A stretch of 64,000 nucleotides of DNA from Zonotrichia leucophrys gambelii (Eukaryota; Chordata; Aves; Passeriformes; Passerellidae), in contig NC_088172.1 of NCBI RefSeq assembly GCF_028769735.1, positions 34,878,897 to 34,942,896 of the forward strand, given 5' to 3'. Below the pieces are notes generated by a model. The model ran no database searches. It saw only the letters and a list, made by a program, of their open reading frames with translations, and was not told where the DNA came from. The position numbers were made by a program, and so were the translations under genes. Below, one piece after another: positions 37,948 to 51,200 of this stretch (positions are counted from its first letter, which is position 1; each line of letters opens with the position of its first letter).

Positions 37948-40676
37948 TGTTTATTCTTGATAGATCATGCCCAAACAATACAGATAATAATTAGCTGAGT
38001 AATTAATTTGCATTGAATGTATAATTTTAATTATCCCTAGCAACCGCATCATATGGTGGAATGTTGGGACATTCTAAGGCTTCACATGACCAAAGACTGA
38101 CCAATCTCCAGTTTCTAAACCTCTTTACATGTTAGAAAGCATATATCCCAACAGGGAAAAGCAATATCTTCCAAATAAACGAGCAAGATGGAAAGTACAG
38201 TCATGTCATTTCTAAGTGATACATTGCTCACTGTCACCATTTCAGGAACAACAAGCCTGATTTGAAAGTGAATGTCCTCTATCCCTCCTCAGTGAAAGAA
38301 AATCAATTTGTCTGTGTCCGCTCCTAATTAATTGTTCTCAGGAGGATCTGGAACATAATCCAGTTTGAGACTTGGTTTTCTTTCCCTTCCTTCCTTACAT
38401 TTTCCCAATTTGTTCTTTTTTTCCCCACTTGTTCTTAGTTGTAGGGCTACAGGATCAAGGCAATGTGCAAAATACATCAAAATACATTAATGCTGCTATT
38501 AACCACCAATGCCATTGTTTAGGAGTCTTAACGACTTCCAGTGCGTTAGGAAAAAAATCCAGCCCTTACCATCCCTGGTGTATTTTGTCCATATGTCAAC
38601 TTCTTTCTGCATTTCAACTCATGGGGGATTTCTTACCATAACCAGCCACTGTTGCCAACACTGAAGCATTTGGGCTCAAATATAATGCACTTGGACTGTA
38701 AAGAAATATGCAGGAGACAGATGGCAGGAGATGTGATTTTATTACTGTGATGTTTCTCTTTTTAGATTAAATCCCAGAATACATACTGTTGAAATTACCC
38801 TGCCATTTGTGGTTAAAGAGAAGAAACAACCACTAGATGGCACATTGAAGGAGATAGTTTTTACATGGCAAAACACAAGGCACTTCCAAATACTGTCCCA
38901 TGAAATGCATAAAATAATGAGTTTAAATCAGACAAATCAAGAGTTCAAGTATCTTAGTGAGAGAAAGACTAGAAGAAGACCAGGCTAATGTGCCCTGTTA
39001 CAGAGCAGCTTAGAAATCACTAGTTTTGATTTTCATTCTCTCCACAAACCAGGACTATGGAAATGCTCACTGCTGTTTATACAGAGAGTGTGTCAGCAGA
39101 GGAAGCGGGGAGAGCTCAATGTGGGAACATCTGTTCCGAGAAACAGGTTGAAAATAGCCATGTAATAGCATGACAGAAACATCTGCGCAGTATGCACACT
39201 ACCATGAGCAGAGCATCAGGAGGGACAAGGATGAAAACAAGTCTGTGAGCAGTAGGTCAGGAAGAGGCTCACTGTCAGGCGGGAAATGCTTCACTAATCC
39301 TTTTTACTTATTGCAGTCCCACCATTATTTAAAAGGGAAGAGTACAGAAGGAGACGGAACTTCCTGTGATATGGGCAGATGCTACAAGAAGGGCTGCATT
39401 GCATATCCGATGACCCAAGGACTGTTAAGGAAATGTGCTGAACAGTAACCATAATTAAGAGACAAGCAACAAGCTAAATATAATATTAGTCAGAGCTTCT
39501 GTTCCATGTGTTAACTAATACTGTATTTTTCTCCTTTTGAGAAGAGGAGTAATGGATTATACCATATCTGTTCAAATAGTAATGCACCGCTGAAATTCTG
39601 TCTCTGATGGACTGAGGAGATGGAATGGATTTGTTCAGTTTTATCCTTAGACATTCCAACCTATGTGTAACCCAGCAGACTGCAAAAATAAATGGAACAG
39701 TCTTTACGCAACAAGTTTTCCCAATGTAATTTTCGCTTCAGCCATCAACAAGCAGAGCTCTTGACTTTCAGGCATGGTTCCTCTTACTATCATAAAAATC
39801 TAATTTGCCCAAAGAAAGAAGGAAGGAAAGCCTCTGGTTTGCCATACTTTGAAATGGTCCTGCAACAAAAACATCCATACCTGCATTTACACATAGGTAG
39901 AGAAAGCAGTGTGAACACATTTCTGAAGTGCAGAAGTACTTTTGAATTATTCCTGAACAGCACATGCATCACCCTCCTTAAAAATATGCAGATGCCACCT
40001 ATGCAAATTCAGCACTTTTCTGTACATATCTTTAGCACAGCCCACTCATTTCTCAAGTCTTAGACAATATGAGGATCTGTGTAAAATTCACTATCATTCT
40101 GGTAGTTTTCTCAAGTATGTCAAACCAGAGGGAATTCCAGAATCTGTGCTGTACATGTGAAATGACATTCAATAGGCCTCCCTCCTTCACTAGCAGTACT
40201 TTTGCTAATTGTTTACTATAACTTAAAATAATTCTGTAATGTGTAAAGCCAACACTTTATAATCTCATTGCTGAAAAATGATGATGGATCAATAACAGTA
40301 GAAAAATAACACTCTCCTGAACCTACTAAGAGAAGTAATGCTTGTTTCCTACTGACTATTGGTGTTGATGGGGCTACCTTTGGTGAAGGGTAGATGTTAT
40401 AACATGCAAAAAAGCATTGCAAACCACAGTCATTCAAAGTGATGGATGACGCTTTTATAACAAAGTTATCAGCCACCACTGAAGATACAATAAAAAAGTG
40501 ACTACTTTAAGAATCATCTCTGCATGTTCTCCAAAATTCTTTGACTTTCTTACTTAGGAGGTTAAATTGACCTGAAATGGTGCTGCAGCCAATGGACAGC
40601 GTTGCTAGCAATGTGTCAGGGATGGCCAGCAAAGAAGAAAACATTTCTGTGTGCACGCAACATGAGAGTGTTAATT

Positions 40677-40693
40677 AAAAAAAAAAAAAAAAT
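40677..40693 (+). repeat. Poly(A) run, 17 bp
   Basis: A homopolymer without a recognisable retroposed body upstream. Confidence 0.9.
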
Positions 40694-42092
40694 GCTGTGA
40701 AAACGCTGAAAAAATCTCTGGGTATGAAAGAACTGGTGACCAGAAGTTGTGCCAGCAAGATCGCTGTCATTTCTTCACACTTCTTTCATGGAGATCACAA
40801 TCTTCCTCCTTCACCTCCTCTTCCTCAGCACAGAAACTCTGGGATTCCAGATTTACCATCAGTGAAAGAAAAAGGACCAAATGTCTGAAGAAAGCCTAAC
40901 TGTTTTGATCAGTCATTAAGAAAAACAAAACTTTTCTACCTAGAGACTGAACATTTAAACATGCTTGACACCAACCAAGGAAAATTAAATTACTGTGGTT
41001 TAATCTGGTTTTGATTGTCAATCATTTTTTTCCCTAATAGTCACAAATTAACCAAATTCTGCAAGTAGCAAATATACAAATAGATCCAGAGAATTCATAG
41101 CTAAATGAATGGGAGGAAAAATTGCAGATAAAAAGGTAGAAATACCAGTGAGGTAGAGGGAAAGGAATGAGTAACAGACAGTATCCCTCAGGTCTTTTTG
41201 TGCAGCCTTACTTTTTTCCATTGTGCATTGAATGCAATGCTAAGAGAAAGAAATTAAGGCCTTTACAATATAGCTTGATCAGAACAAAAAAGAAGGTGGG
41301 AGAAGCAGACCCTTTCTATGAGATGGATGAGTGAAGCAACAGAAACAGGATAAATATGATCTTTTGGAGGATGGAAGCAACTGAAGGATAGACAAATACC
41401 TAAAAGATCCAGAAGAAGAAACCAATTAACTTAAACACAAAATACTGACACTGTTAAAAACAGAGTTGTTGACTGATACTGGGTTGGCTAGTGTTGCTTG
41501 CTGGAGCAGGAGATGGTTTTCAGCAACAAGGCACACCTGAGGATGCTTCAAGTGTGAAGGACAATCTGGATTCTCCCTGAATAACCCCAAAGGCCTGAAG
41601 ATGAGTAAACAACTGAAGGAAATTAATGCAGCTTTATTGAAGTCAGACAAAATCAGATGGAAAATGTGGCATTAATTTTAAACATATGGTATAAATGATA
41701 AACCACTGGAATAAACTATTGCCTCACCATCTGCTGATACTATCAAAAATAAGGTTGTATATCTCTCTGGAAAATAAATATTTTACACAACCACATGTTA
41801 CTGAGCTCAAAACAGAAGCAGCTGCAGGAAATCTAAAGTCTGTGAAAATATACGTCATCACAAGAGTTGTACTAATGGCTTCTTTATCCTAGAAATCTGT
41901 AAAGCTTTCCCAGGATCATATTTGGAGCGATGAAGAGGTGTCAAATGGCACATGAAAAACAAGTAATTGTTACCAATATGCACAGTGATATGAAACAGAC
42001 CATAATATTTAAATTTCCTTTATGTGTGTGTATATGCATGTTTAAACAAGATTTTAAAATTAAAGACATATTTGTGGTCCTCTATAAACTTT

Positions 42093-42108
42093 AAAAAAAA
42101 AAAAAAAA
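42093..42108 (+). repeat. Poly(A) run, 16 bp
   Basis: A homopolymer following CTATAAACTTT; no retroposed body is recognisable. Confidence 0.9.
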
Positions 42109-43270
42109 GAAAAATCACTGTTGTCATGATCTCTGTGGCAAAATGACTGTCACGGTGCCAAATAGTGAGTGATACTGCGACTTATTAGCAAAAGATTAAA
42201 ATTGTATAGGATAATATGTCTGAAATGTATTACCACATATTCTTGCTTGGATTAGGATTTCACTTCTGCTAGTTTGTATTCTTTGTTAATTAAAATCAAA
42301 TATCCACAGATGGAAGATACTTTACACAATTGACCTGTGTTAGATTAGTTGAAATCAAAACTAACCCATGGCAGACACAGAGCTGAAATCTGTTTTCCCT
42401 TCACCACCAAATGCTACAATTTCTGTAACTGCCCATGACAGCAAACTGTCATCCTTCAAAAATAATACAGGCTCTTCTCACCAGTACTAAATCTTATGAA
42501 AGGTGTTATTCCAGAAAGCCAAAACAGTTGACAAAACCAACACAAAAACTAGTGTTATTTCCAGTCCTGTTTACTCAGCATTGCTCAAAGCCTCCACAGT
42601 CTCAAAAGGCAGGAACAATGTTATCAAAGGCACCTGCATTAGAAATGATTCTGTCTGTGCTGGTCACCCCACATCCTCATAGACAGAGCAGAAAGAAACA
42701 AACACTTTAAGGATGGGATTCTTCCTGGTTTGTAGTTTTTCTCTGTAATAGGCAAGAAGAAGGTGCCTATATCATTTAGGGGAAGACAAGAAAGGAAAGT
42801 GCAGCATGGATTTCTAATATTAAGAGGGATGTGTACCCCCTCTGCCCCTCTCTGGAACAACAGAGTTCTGAGTATTTTAGGAGTTTTCTAACCCTTGTGT
42901 ATAAATGGAGATATGACATACCATTCGCTTGGATTAAAGCATTGACAAAAATCTTTATATTTTAACTCCAGCAAGTAGACACTTTCAGCAGATTGAAGCA
43001 GCTTAAGTGAAGGACCATTTTAGATATGTTGGGATATCTGAGACATCTGTAGATGTATGGAAGATCCAAGACAGTGTCTACAGGATTCTTCTACCTTAAG
43101 ATCAAGAATAACCCATGGAGTCCAAAATGGCTGACCAGAATGCTGACTTCTTGTCACTACCTCATATTTTCTATCACTTTGCTTTAAGGAACCCAAACTG
43201 ATACCATAATTTCATTTGCTGTATAGACCAAGTTGAGTTATCGATAGCAAGGGAACCAGGAGCTGCAGGC

Positions 43271-43323
43271 AATGGTCTTTCCAGTTCCCTTCCAATTTAG
43301 GTTATTCAAGGATTCTATGACTC
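43271..43323 (+). mobile_element. Probable CR1 3' tail fragment
   Basis: The segment contains CTTTCCAGTTCCCTTCCAAT and ends GATTCTATGACTC, the layout of the last 50 bp of a bird CR1 3' UTR (compare 36150-36198 in this window). No ORF2 remnant is recognisable upstream, so it is either an extremely short insertion or an old one. Confidence 0.6.
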
Positions 43324-44414
43324 AAGCAGGTTGTCTCTCAGTGCTGGTAGGTAAGGATGATTCTCCCAGTCCATTCTGACAAAAATGTTGAACCTCCTCC
43401 AAAAGTGTTTCACTATCAGCTTTCTCTTTACTTGCAAAATTAGCTACATAAATATTATTGAATTTTTCATAATTTTTTTTTAAACATAGGGAGTCCCATC
43501 TACTTCAAAGGATATAAAAAAGATTTTCAAGGTAAATCATTATAGTACTCAGCCATAATTCTTCATATACTTCATGTATAGGAAATTCTTTGTTTTCCCA
43601 TTAAAAATTCTGACTTACACAGAATTGTCTTATTTAATTTGGTCTAATATGCAAAAGAGTATTTCACATTATACGAGTCTTGTATTCTCTTTTATCTTAA
43701 AATCTTAACATTTACAAACATATGGTATTGAACATTTATTTTTTACTAAATTTAATTAATAGAAACTATTCACAGTCATTTGAAATGCATTCCACGTTGA
43801 TTGAAATAATTAGTGTAGGGCTACTCAATATTTACTCTAGATATGAATCTAGAGGGATTTGATAAAATTAATTAGCAGGAACTAATTATAGTTAGGATAT
43901 GAGTTAGGGTATAATAAATATAATTACAGAGTAAAAATGATGGATTCTTAATTAATAGATACTAGTTGCCAAACATTGAAGAGAGATTATCATATTTCTG
44001 TGCAGGACATGCTGTTCGGCGCACCTTCAGCTCCTGAGGAAATAGTGACATTTAAAGTGTTTAGGGAGGGGTCTGAGAGGGAGTAAAAAACAGATAAACT
44101 AATTTGTTCCTATTTTGCAGTGGAGGTATCAGATCAATTCATGAAAGCTGCCTTCTATACAGGGATGCCTTCCTGCTTGTAATATGTTAGCAAGTAGAAC
44201 AGTGGCAACAGAATTTTAGAGGTATTTGGACATTTAGTGATGACAGTAGGCTCCTGATAGGATTTTGGTGTTACTTAGCTGTTTCTAAACATTCAGCTTG
44301 ATGCCTGATCTCTTCTCATATGTGCCTAACTTCTTCTAACTGCTTAGCTCTCTTTATTTACTCTGTGTCTAGCTATCCTACCTTAAAAATGGTGATAATA
44401 ATGTTTTCTGTCTT

Positions 44415-44430
44415 AAAAAAAAAAAAAAAA
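44415..44430 (+). repeat. Poly(A) run, 16 bp
   Basis: An isolated homopolymer with no associated element recognised. Confidence 0.9.
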
Positions 44431-45190
44431 GTTTTGGTTATAACTTCTTCTAAGACAGTGAAGTAATAAACTACTGGAGTATTAGAGGCTCTATAAATAT
44501 TATGATAAATTGATGGAAGAATTGCTGTCTCTTTTGAGGCAGAAAGCAGGCCATGTTTTAAATTAACTTGCAGCGTTTGGATTCTTCCTCCTGCTAAGGT
44601 TCATTGCACTCTGGGGCTTTTTAACATGTGTCTACATAACAGTCCAGACATGCAATTGCTCTATCAGAGACTGGTATTTGACCTGTGTGATAGTACACCA
44701 GAGGAGGGATGGGAATGAGTGGACACATATCTTACTCTTTCAAAACATGAAGGGCAGGTTCAAAAATTGCAATTACTGACCAATGGTGGAAGAGGGGAAT
44801 AAGCTAATTATAACTTGGAGTAGAAGAAAGCTATACTGTGATATCCTTGTTCTCTTACCCTGTCCTAAAAAATTATTTAAACAACGCTCACCAGTTCAGC
44901 CAGAATCACAAATCATCTTTACTCAAAAGTACTGAATTTTGTCCTCGCGTAACCTCAGGACTTTCTTAGTGTGACGTTTACTCAGAAAGTCATGAAAATA
45001 GGCAAGGACAATAAAAAGGAAAAAAGTATATGTCATTATGAACAGCTATTCTGTCAAGACCTGAAATTTCGGTGCATTGTCTTTTTAAGAATTCATGGGA
45101 AAAACAAATTAAAGATGGGGTGTTTTGTCCTGGCACATTTTCTCTATTCATGTCACTTGAAAACTCTTCAAGTTACTCTGAAACAAGTAG

Positions 45191-45249
45191 ACTGGACCAG
45201 GTAGTCCTAAGTGGCCCTTTCAGCGTGAATGATGCTGTGATCCTGTGAC
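45191..45249 (+). mobile_element. Possible CR1 3' tail fragment
   Basis: 'ACTGGACCAGGTAGTCCT' followed by GTGGCCCTTTCAGC and ATGATGCTGTGATCCTGTG resembles the CR1 3' UTR layout (TGGACTAGATGATC, then CCCTTCCAACC, then ATTCTGTGATTCTGTG). It is short and diverged, so chance similarity is possible. Confidence 0.45.
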
Positions 45250-47776
45250 CAACCACTACCCAGAAGCAAGGACAGCAGCCATCTCTTTCTAGGACAGAGA
45301 AGAGCATTACATTTCCAGCAATATTAGGCAATATTTATTTTCCAGTTTGCCCCTTTCAGAACACAACTAAATGCCTTGATTGTTACAGCTACCAGCTTCT
45401 TGCTCCTCACACACACTTTGTACCTGGGTGTTAATCTGAAAAGCCTTATGGTTTAACTGCACAGATAATTTCCTAGCTTCTAGCTAGGCTCCCAACTTCT
45501 CATACAAATGTTTGGATAGAAGAGGCCTTGAATACCATATTTTTGCCATTGTAAAAAATATTTCTAGCAGTTTGGTATTATTTTGCTAACATCAGCTGCA
45601 TATCCAGCTGGTGCAAAGGTACAACTTCTTCACAGCAGCTCACTGAACCAGAAGTTGATCTGTTTGCCAAGTATCCCATAGTGAGAGTCAGATGAGAAAA
45701 GCATGAGATCAAGCCAAAAAAGGGAAGTTATTGAATCATAATATCACCCACACATTGTTTACTCACACCTGCTGTGTAATGTTTATTTAGGTAAGACTCT
45801 ATTAGCTAGATTTAAATTTCTTCTCCATTCTTTTAAGTATGACTGTCTAATATGAGGATTTAAAATTCATTCACTCCAAAAATACCTGAACTTTTCTTTT
45901 AAATTCAATTTAAAATAAAAAGAAACTACCCAAAACACAATAAACCCTCAACATTTTATACCTGCTATAAGCATAAAACTGCTTTAATTCGTTACATTCA
46001 TCGAAAATCATTAAAAACACTTTAATTCTATTAAATTATTTTATATGTCATTTAAACAATAAAAATAAGGCAAAATATGTTTTTCCATTTATCATTGTCT
46101 TAATGAAATACTACTGAGTTCCTGCTGGACACAAAACCAAAATTCCCCAAAGTGCTCCAAAGGCTTGATGGCAGCAGACGCTGATAAGCAAAAGAACCAG
46201 ATAGAATAACCAAAGATTCTTTCCCCTCTATAGCCCCCATCTGATTCAAACTGAAAAATGACATGATCTCTAATCCCTTGTGCCCCTCTGGAGAGCCATG
46301 GAGCTGAGGATAGGCAGTCTCTCCTCCAACGGCAACAACAGTGGGAAATCTAGGAATCAGGAGCGCCTCAGCTTGTGTCCCAATTTAAACACCAGAAATT
46401 GCCTCTTTCACAGCTACAGTATAGACAGAAACTCATAAGGCAGTAAAAATTAGTTTTATGCATAAAGCTTCACTCTTTCTTATGTAGATGGTCATCTCTT
46501 CTGAAGGGCTGCAATTTGTAGCTTCACAGCATCTAACATTCTAAGGAACTCAAAGGGATGTACTTATTATTGACAGAGATGGAAACAGATGGGTGAAGGG
46601 CAGGGATAATGAGTAAACAGAGAGGAGCTAGTTGCTAACAGGAAGGTAGTGTGAGTTTATAAACTGATTCCTCCATTTTGCTCTTAATAATAAAAAAAAA
46701 TTTAAAGGAATGTGAGATCACACAGCTTTTTAAATGGATACAAAGGAGAACACATAATTTATTCACTTTTTTTTCTTTACCCCCTTAAAGGAGCTGTCAC
46801 AGTGGCAAGGGAAAGAGAGTGATCCTTCTTATGCTTGCAGTAAAATGAATTTTAAATATGTAAAAGCAGGATGGGAATAGATGCCAAACTGTGACTGTTA
46901 ACTGCAGCTCTCCCTTTGCACTCTTACTCTTCTACAGCCTACCTAGAAAGCAAGAGTAATAGACTCTTGTGTAATTTCTTTTCTTTCTTCTTCTTCTATC
47001 ATGCTTCTTCACTGTTAAGCAATGCTGACAGACACATCACTGCAAGTTTGTCTCTTTATCCACCAGTAGTACACGCCTTAAAGGAGACCTCTCAAGTCTG
47101 AAGAGTGAAAGAGTCTCCTCCACCCACTTTTCTTTCTCCTGTCATTATCACACCATACTGCTTTTCAGAATTGCCTCTCTCCATCTCTTCCTCACAAAGT
47201 GATCTCACACAAAAGTGTATAGCTAAAAGATACTGGCACCATGGGGAAAACTTGTCAAATGCTCCCTCCATGTTTCCTCTTTGTGGGCAAAATCTTGGAC
47301 ATGAGCAGACAGTGCTCCTCTCTGTGCGTAATATGCATGCTCTTGTGCAAAATTCACAGCACATTCAAGACAAATGCTGAAATACTCAGCCAAGGACAAG
47401 GTCAGATAAGCATCCAGATAAGGAAAAACATGCGTGACCCAATGATTAAATAAGACCTATAGGGACAAAACTTTCCAATTTTTCCTTTTGATTGACTTAT
47501 GACAGGTTTGTAACCACTCGCTAAGTAATTAACTGCTTATTCCTCCTTTATCTGTAGAAATTAATTTATGTGTTATTATATACAGCTGCAGCATTTCCAG
47601 AAAAACAGATCTGTCTTGAAACTCAACAGAAACAGTTCCAGTTTGAACCAGTACTCCTTCCATGGTGCAATCTCTCTTCAGTGGTAGAGAAGATGTCTTG
47701 CTGGGACAAAGCAAAGGCTGTTTGTCACAGCTTACCTTCTTCTGAGAGCCAGCCTGTTTCAGCCAGCAAAGATTAT

Positions 47777-48241
47777 TGTATTTGCAGGGAATGTCCCAAG
47801 GAAGCCAGGAATGATGCATGTGACTCCATGTTCTCAGAAGTCTAATTTATTACTTTATAATACTATAATACATTGAAGAATACTATACTATACTAAGTAA
47901 TACAGAAAGGATACTTACTAAAAGCTAAAAACTTAATAATGAAAACTCATTACTCTTTCCAGAGTCTTGACACAGCTTGGCCCCGACTGGCCAAAGAGTC
48001 AAAACAACTCCCATCAGAATCCAATGAAACAATCGCCTGTGGGCAAACAATCTCCAAACACATTCCAAAGGAGCAAAACACAGGAGAAGCAAATGAGATA
48101 AGAATTGTTTTCGTTTTCTCTGAAGCTTCTCAGCATCCCAGGAGAAAAATCCTGGGCAAAGGGATTTTTTCAGAGATTGTGAATGCCACAAAAGATCAGC
48201 AAGGATCTGTGAAGTCCTGGAAGTAGGAGATTCAGCCATCA
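47777..48241 (-). mobile_element. Solo ERV LTR (songbird type)
   Basis: Read on the minus strand the element starts TGATGGCTGAATCTCC. It then carries a CTGGGATGCTGAGAAGC block, TTTGGAGATTGTTTGCCCA, GACTCTTTGGCCAGTC, CCAAGCTGTGTCAAGACTCT and a run of TAGTATAGTAT words. After that come AATAAA (47846-47851), ACATGGAGTCACATGCATCA and a CTGCAAATACAA end. This order matches an abundant LTR type I know from songbird genomes, possibly ERVK-like. Flanking hexamers GATTAT (47771-47776) and GTGTAT (48242-48247) agree at 4 of 6 bases, which could be a decayed target-site duplication. No internal retroviral sequence adjoins it, so it is read as a solo LTR. The 104-codon minus-strand frame 47925-48239 lies inside the LTR and is most likely a chance frame. 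Confidence 0.8.
47846..47851 (-). promoter_or_regulatory. LTR polyadenylation signal AATAAA
   Basis: The hexamer lies about 70 bp before the 3' end of the minus-strand LTR, the expected R/U5 position. Confidence 0.65.
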
Positions 48242-51200
48242 GTGTATGGGTTTCAGAGTGACCCCCCTCAACTACCTATTTGGACACTGCAGCTGGTTAA
48301 GGACATTTAAATTGCTGTTTGTTAGTGCTGTTTGTTTTGCTTTTTACCAAAGGGGCATTTTCCAACACTACATTACTTTTTTTTTTCTGAGATAGTTTAA
48401 AGAAATTAAGAAGTTTCTGAAGGGAGCAACTGCCTTACCTCATTTCCTATCTGTTCTGATCATACCTCTGTTTCTATTACAACTCTTCTTGGCCTGTGCT
48501 TCTAAGGCCATGAGAGTGTTTGCAGACATTATTTTCCACAGCTCTCTCAATATGTTTTCCACCACTAACCCACATTGATCAGCAGTTCTCAGAAATATTA
48601 TGTGTACTGTTGATTAAGACATCACATTCTCCTGTCTATACCACTGTAGCTTCTTTACAATTACACTGCTAAACTGGCCATATCCACATTGAGATTAAGA
48701 GCTTAGCAGGAATGGACATTTCATCTAGAAAATAAGAATGGTCAGAGTTACAATCAATAGTCTGTCCCACACTTGTCAGTACAGCAGACTAGGATGTTCA
48801 GGGTCTACCAGTCCTCACAGCCAAGAAAATGATGTGACAAGGTAGATTCGTTTCTTAGATCTTAATGACTGACTACCTCCTTCTGACTGGACTTATTAAA
48901 TGTAATTCTTTGTGTCAGCTTGGAGCAAAGCTTGAACCCTTCTATGTGGAAGGGCAGAAAAATATGTAACAATTGCTTTCCTACTCTAACTTGGATTTTT
49001 CTTATAAGTTATTAAGACCATAAATGCAAGTTTTGCTGGTCCTTTAAATCCTAATTTAATTGTTCACAGTCTTGGGCCACCATTAGAAATGTAGAAATGT
49101 ATCCTGAGGAAAACCAATGTCTTGCAGTCCTTTGTCTGTATCCTGGCTTCTTGGTGGAAACAGTTGGCACTAGATATTGCCAGATACAGAGGTTTCTGAA
49201 CTTATCTATGTTTTTATTTCATAATTGAAAAGCAGGTTTCTTCTCACTTGGCAGGATAGGGGTTAATCTGAAAAACTGCAATGATCCAAAGCAAAAGGAA
49301 GATTATTATAAGGACTAACCTTGCTCGTCTGAATGTGTACCTGACTCATCTGTCTCATTACCACAGGATCAATCCTAGAGATGTCTAGTACGGCTTCTGT
49401 TATATTTTAGGTTTTTTAAGGAAGAATTTTCATTTTAAAGAGGTTATGAAGATATAGACACCTATTAGGGAAATAGGCCTTGATGTGGACATTTTCCACC
49501 TTTTTATTTCATCTGAAAGGTCAATTTTCAGAATAAAAGAAAGAAAAAATTCTACTTGTCTGCTGTGAGAGCACCAAACTCCCCCAGCTTTTGCACATTG
49601 ACAGAATTACTTTTCCTTTTCAGGTAACTAATCCTATATCCTTTCTAAAACTGCTGTTCTTAATGCTTGACTTCTTATCTGAAGGATTAAAGGCCATTGC
49701 TGTTTAGAAGATATCTTGGTTTTCCCTCTCCATTCAGTAACAAGGTGGAATAAGAAATACAACCCACCTCCCTAACCACTAACTCTCCCAGCCTTTAGGG
49801 GAAATTCTCTGGGCTTAAATGCTCTCAAAAACTTTTGAGATGGTTTTTTCAGGCTCTGCTAGACACTCTCTGAAAAATAAGTACTTTAAAAAATGACAGG
49901 GAAAAGCAAAACTAGTTTATTTGTTAATGCTTCAGCTTCTGGCCTTGCAGTCCCGCTCAGTAAGAGGGGTTGTATTCACATGGAGTTGTGAACTTCCCCC
50001 TGGCTTCATAGGGGAAGTCTTTGTTGGAGTCTCTACATTTGTCACTTGAGAAACAAAACGTATGACATATGGTATGATTAAATATAGAAAACCCTCAGCT
50101 GGACCACTGAAGTCAGCCATAGGGACTTCAGATAGAATGAATACTCATTTGTATTCCCCAGGACAGAGCTGGGCAACCAGACGTGTCACAAGAGCCTGCA
50201 AATTTAATGTAATATTCACAGCAGTTGCCCATTCTTAACCTAAATCCTCCATTCCTATAGAAACCAGCAGCAGTACACAATTCCAGGGATCCTGATTCTC
50301 ATTTCCAAAATCATGAGATTGGATTTTCTCTTATATTTGAATATTGGGCTTGTTGCCAACACAGTGCTTTAGGTGGTTTCTGTTGAGGGATAATATTTAA
50401 ATTATTATGGTTTGAATACATACTGAAATTATTTACTCATAAGGTTTCTGGGTCCAGTGTTTGGGGAAAATGTAAAAGCATTTAGAGAGAACAGTTGCTT
50501 ACCCTGCCAGTTAAAACCCCCAGGCAAACATAATACATGAAAAAGGAAACAGTTAAATGAAGCAGCAAGGCAGCATATGCACCAAGCCCTTCTTAGTCTT
50601 CATTTTTCAGTTATCTTCATTATCACTTTGCTACTATGACAGAACTGAAGACACTCAGAGAACTGAGAAAATGAAATCTCAGATTTCATTCAGCGCCCAA
50701 GAGGGGATGATATATTTTTCATTTTTCATTAAGGAATTATACTGAATTGTGAGCAGCAATACCAACCTATAGGCAATAAAACCTGAGATAAGACTCTCAT
50801 TATCATACCAAACTCAGATATCCATCTGTGTACAACAGGCTCCATTCTACAGCCTCAACACTGTCCTTTCCAAACTCTCCAGTTCATTCGAGACCCACAA
50901 ATGGGTTCATAGATCTGACAAGGAACCTGCTGGAGGAGAGTTGCATCCTTTTGAAGCAGCAGAAAGATGCCAATGGATACAGTATAGCTTTTCAAAAAGT
51001 ATTAGGCATCTATGTTTAGGAAACTGGATCAAGATCATTATATAAGCTCCCATTATCATTAATGGAGATGCAATCAATGCAATCTATAAAGACCAGGGAG
51101 CAGAGAAGACTCTATGATTTGTATTGACAAGGTCTTCATTGATTGCAACAGGATCATAGACAGCTAGTGCAACAGTTGACATTTGTGCTAGATAACAAAA

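Larger units (their letters stand above)
37948..43270. other. Unassigned AT-rich non-coding DNA
   Basis: No gene, RNA or recognised transposon. It includes poly(A) runs at 40677-40693 and 42093-42108. The frames at 39170-39448 and 39692-40063 on + have no domain I recognise, and their composition does not differ from the surrounding DNA. Confidence 0.6.
43324..47776. other. Unassigned AT-rich non-coding DNA
   Basis: No gene is supported. It contains a 16-bp A run at 44415-44430 and a weak CR1-tail candidate at 45191-45249. The region 43840-43990 is very AT-rich with repeated TAATTA/AGTTAGG words but no clear repeat unit. Confidence 0.6.

Noticed and set aside
47925..48239. 104-codon minus-strand open frame
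   Set aside because: It lies entirely inside the LTR at 47777-48241, which normally has no coding function. Better explained as a chance frame.
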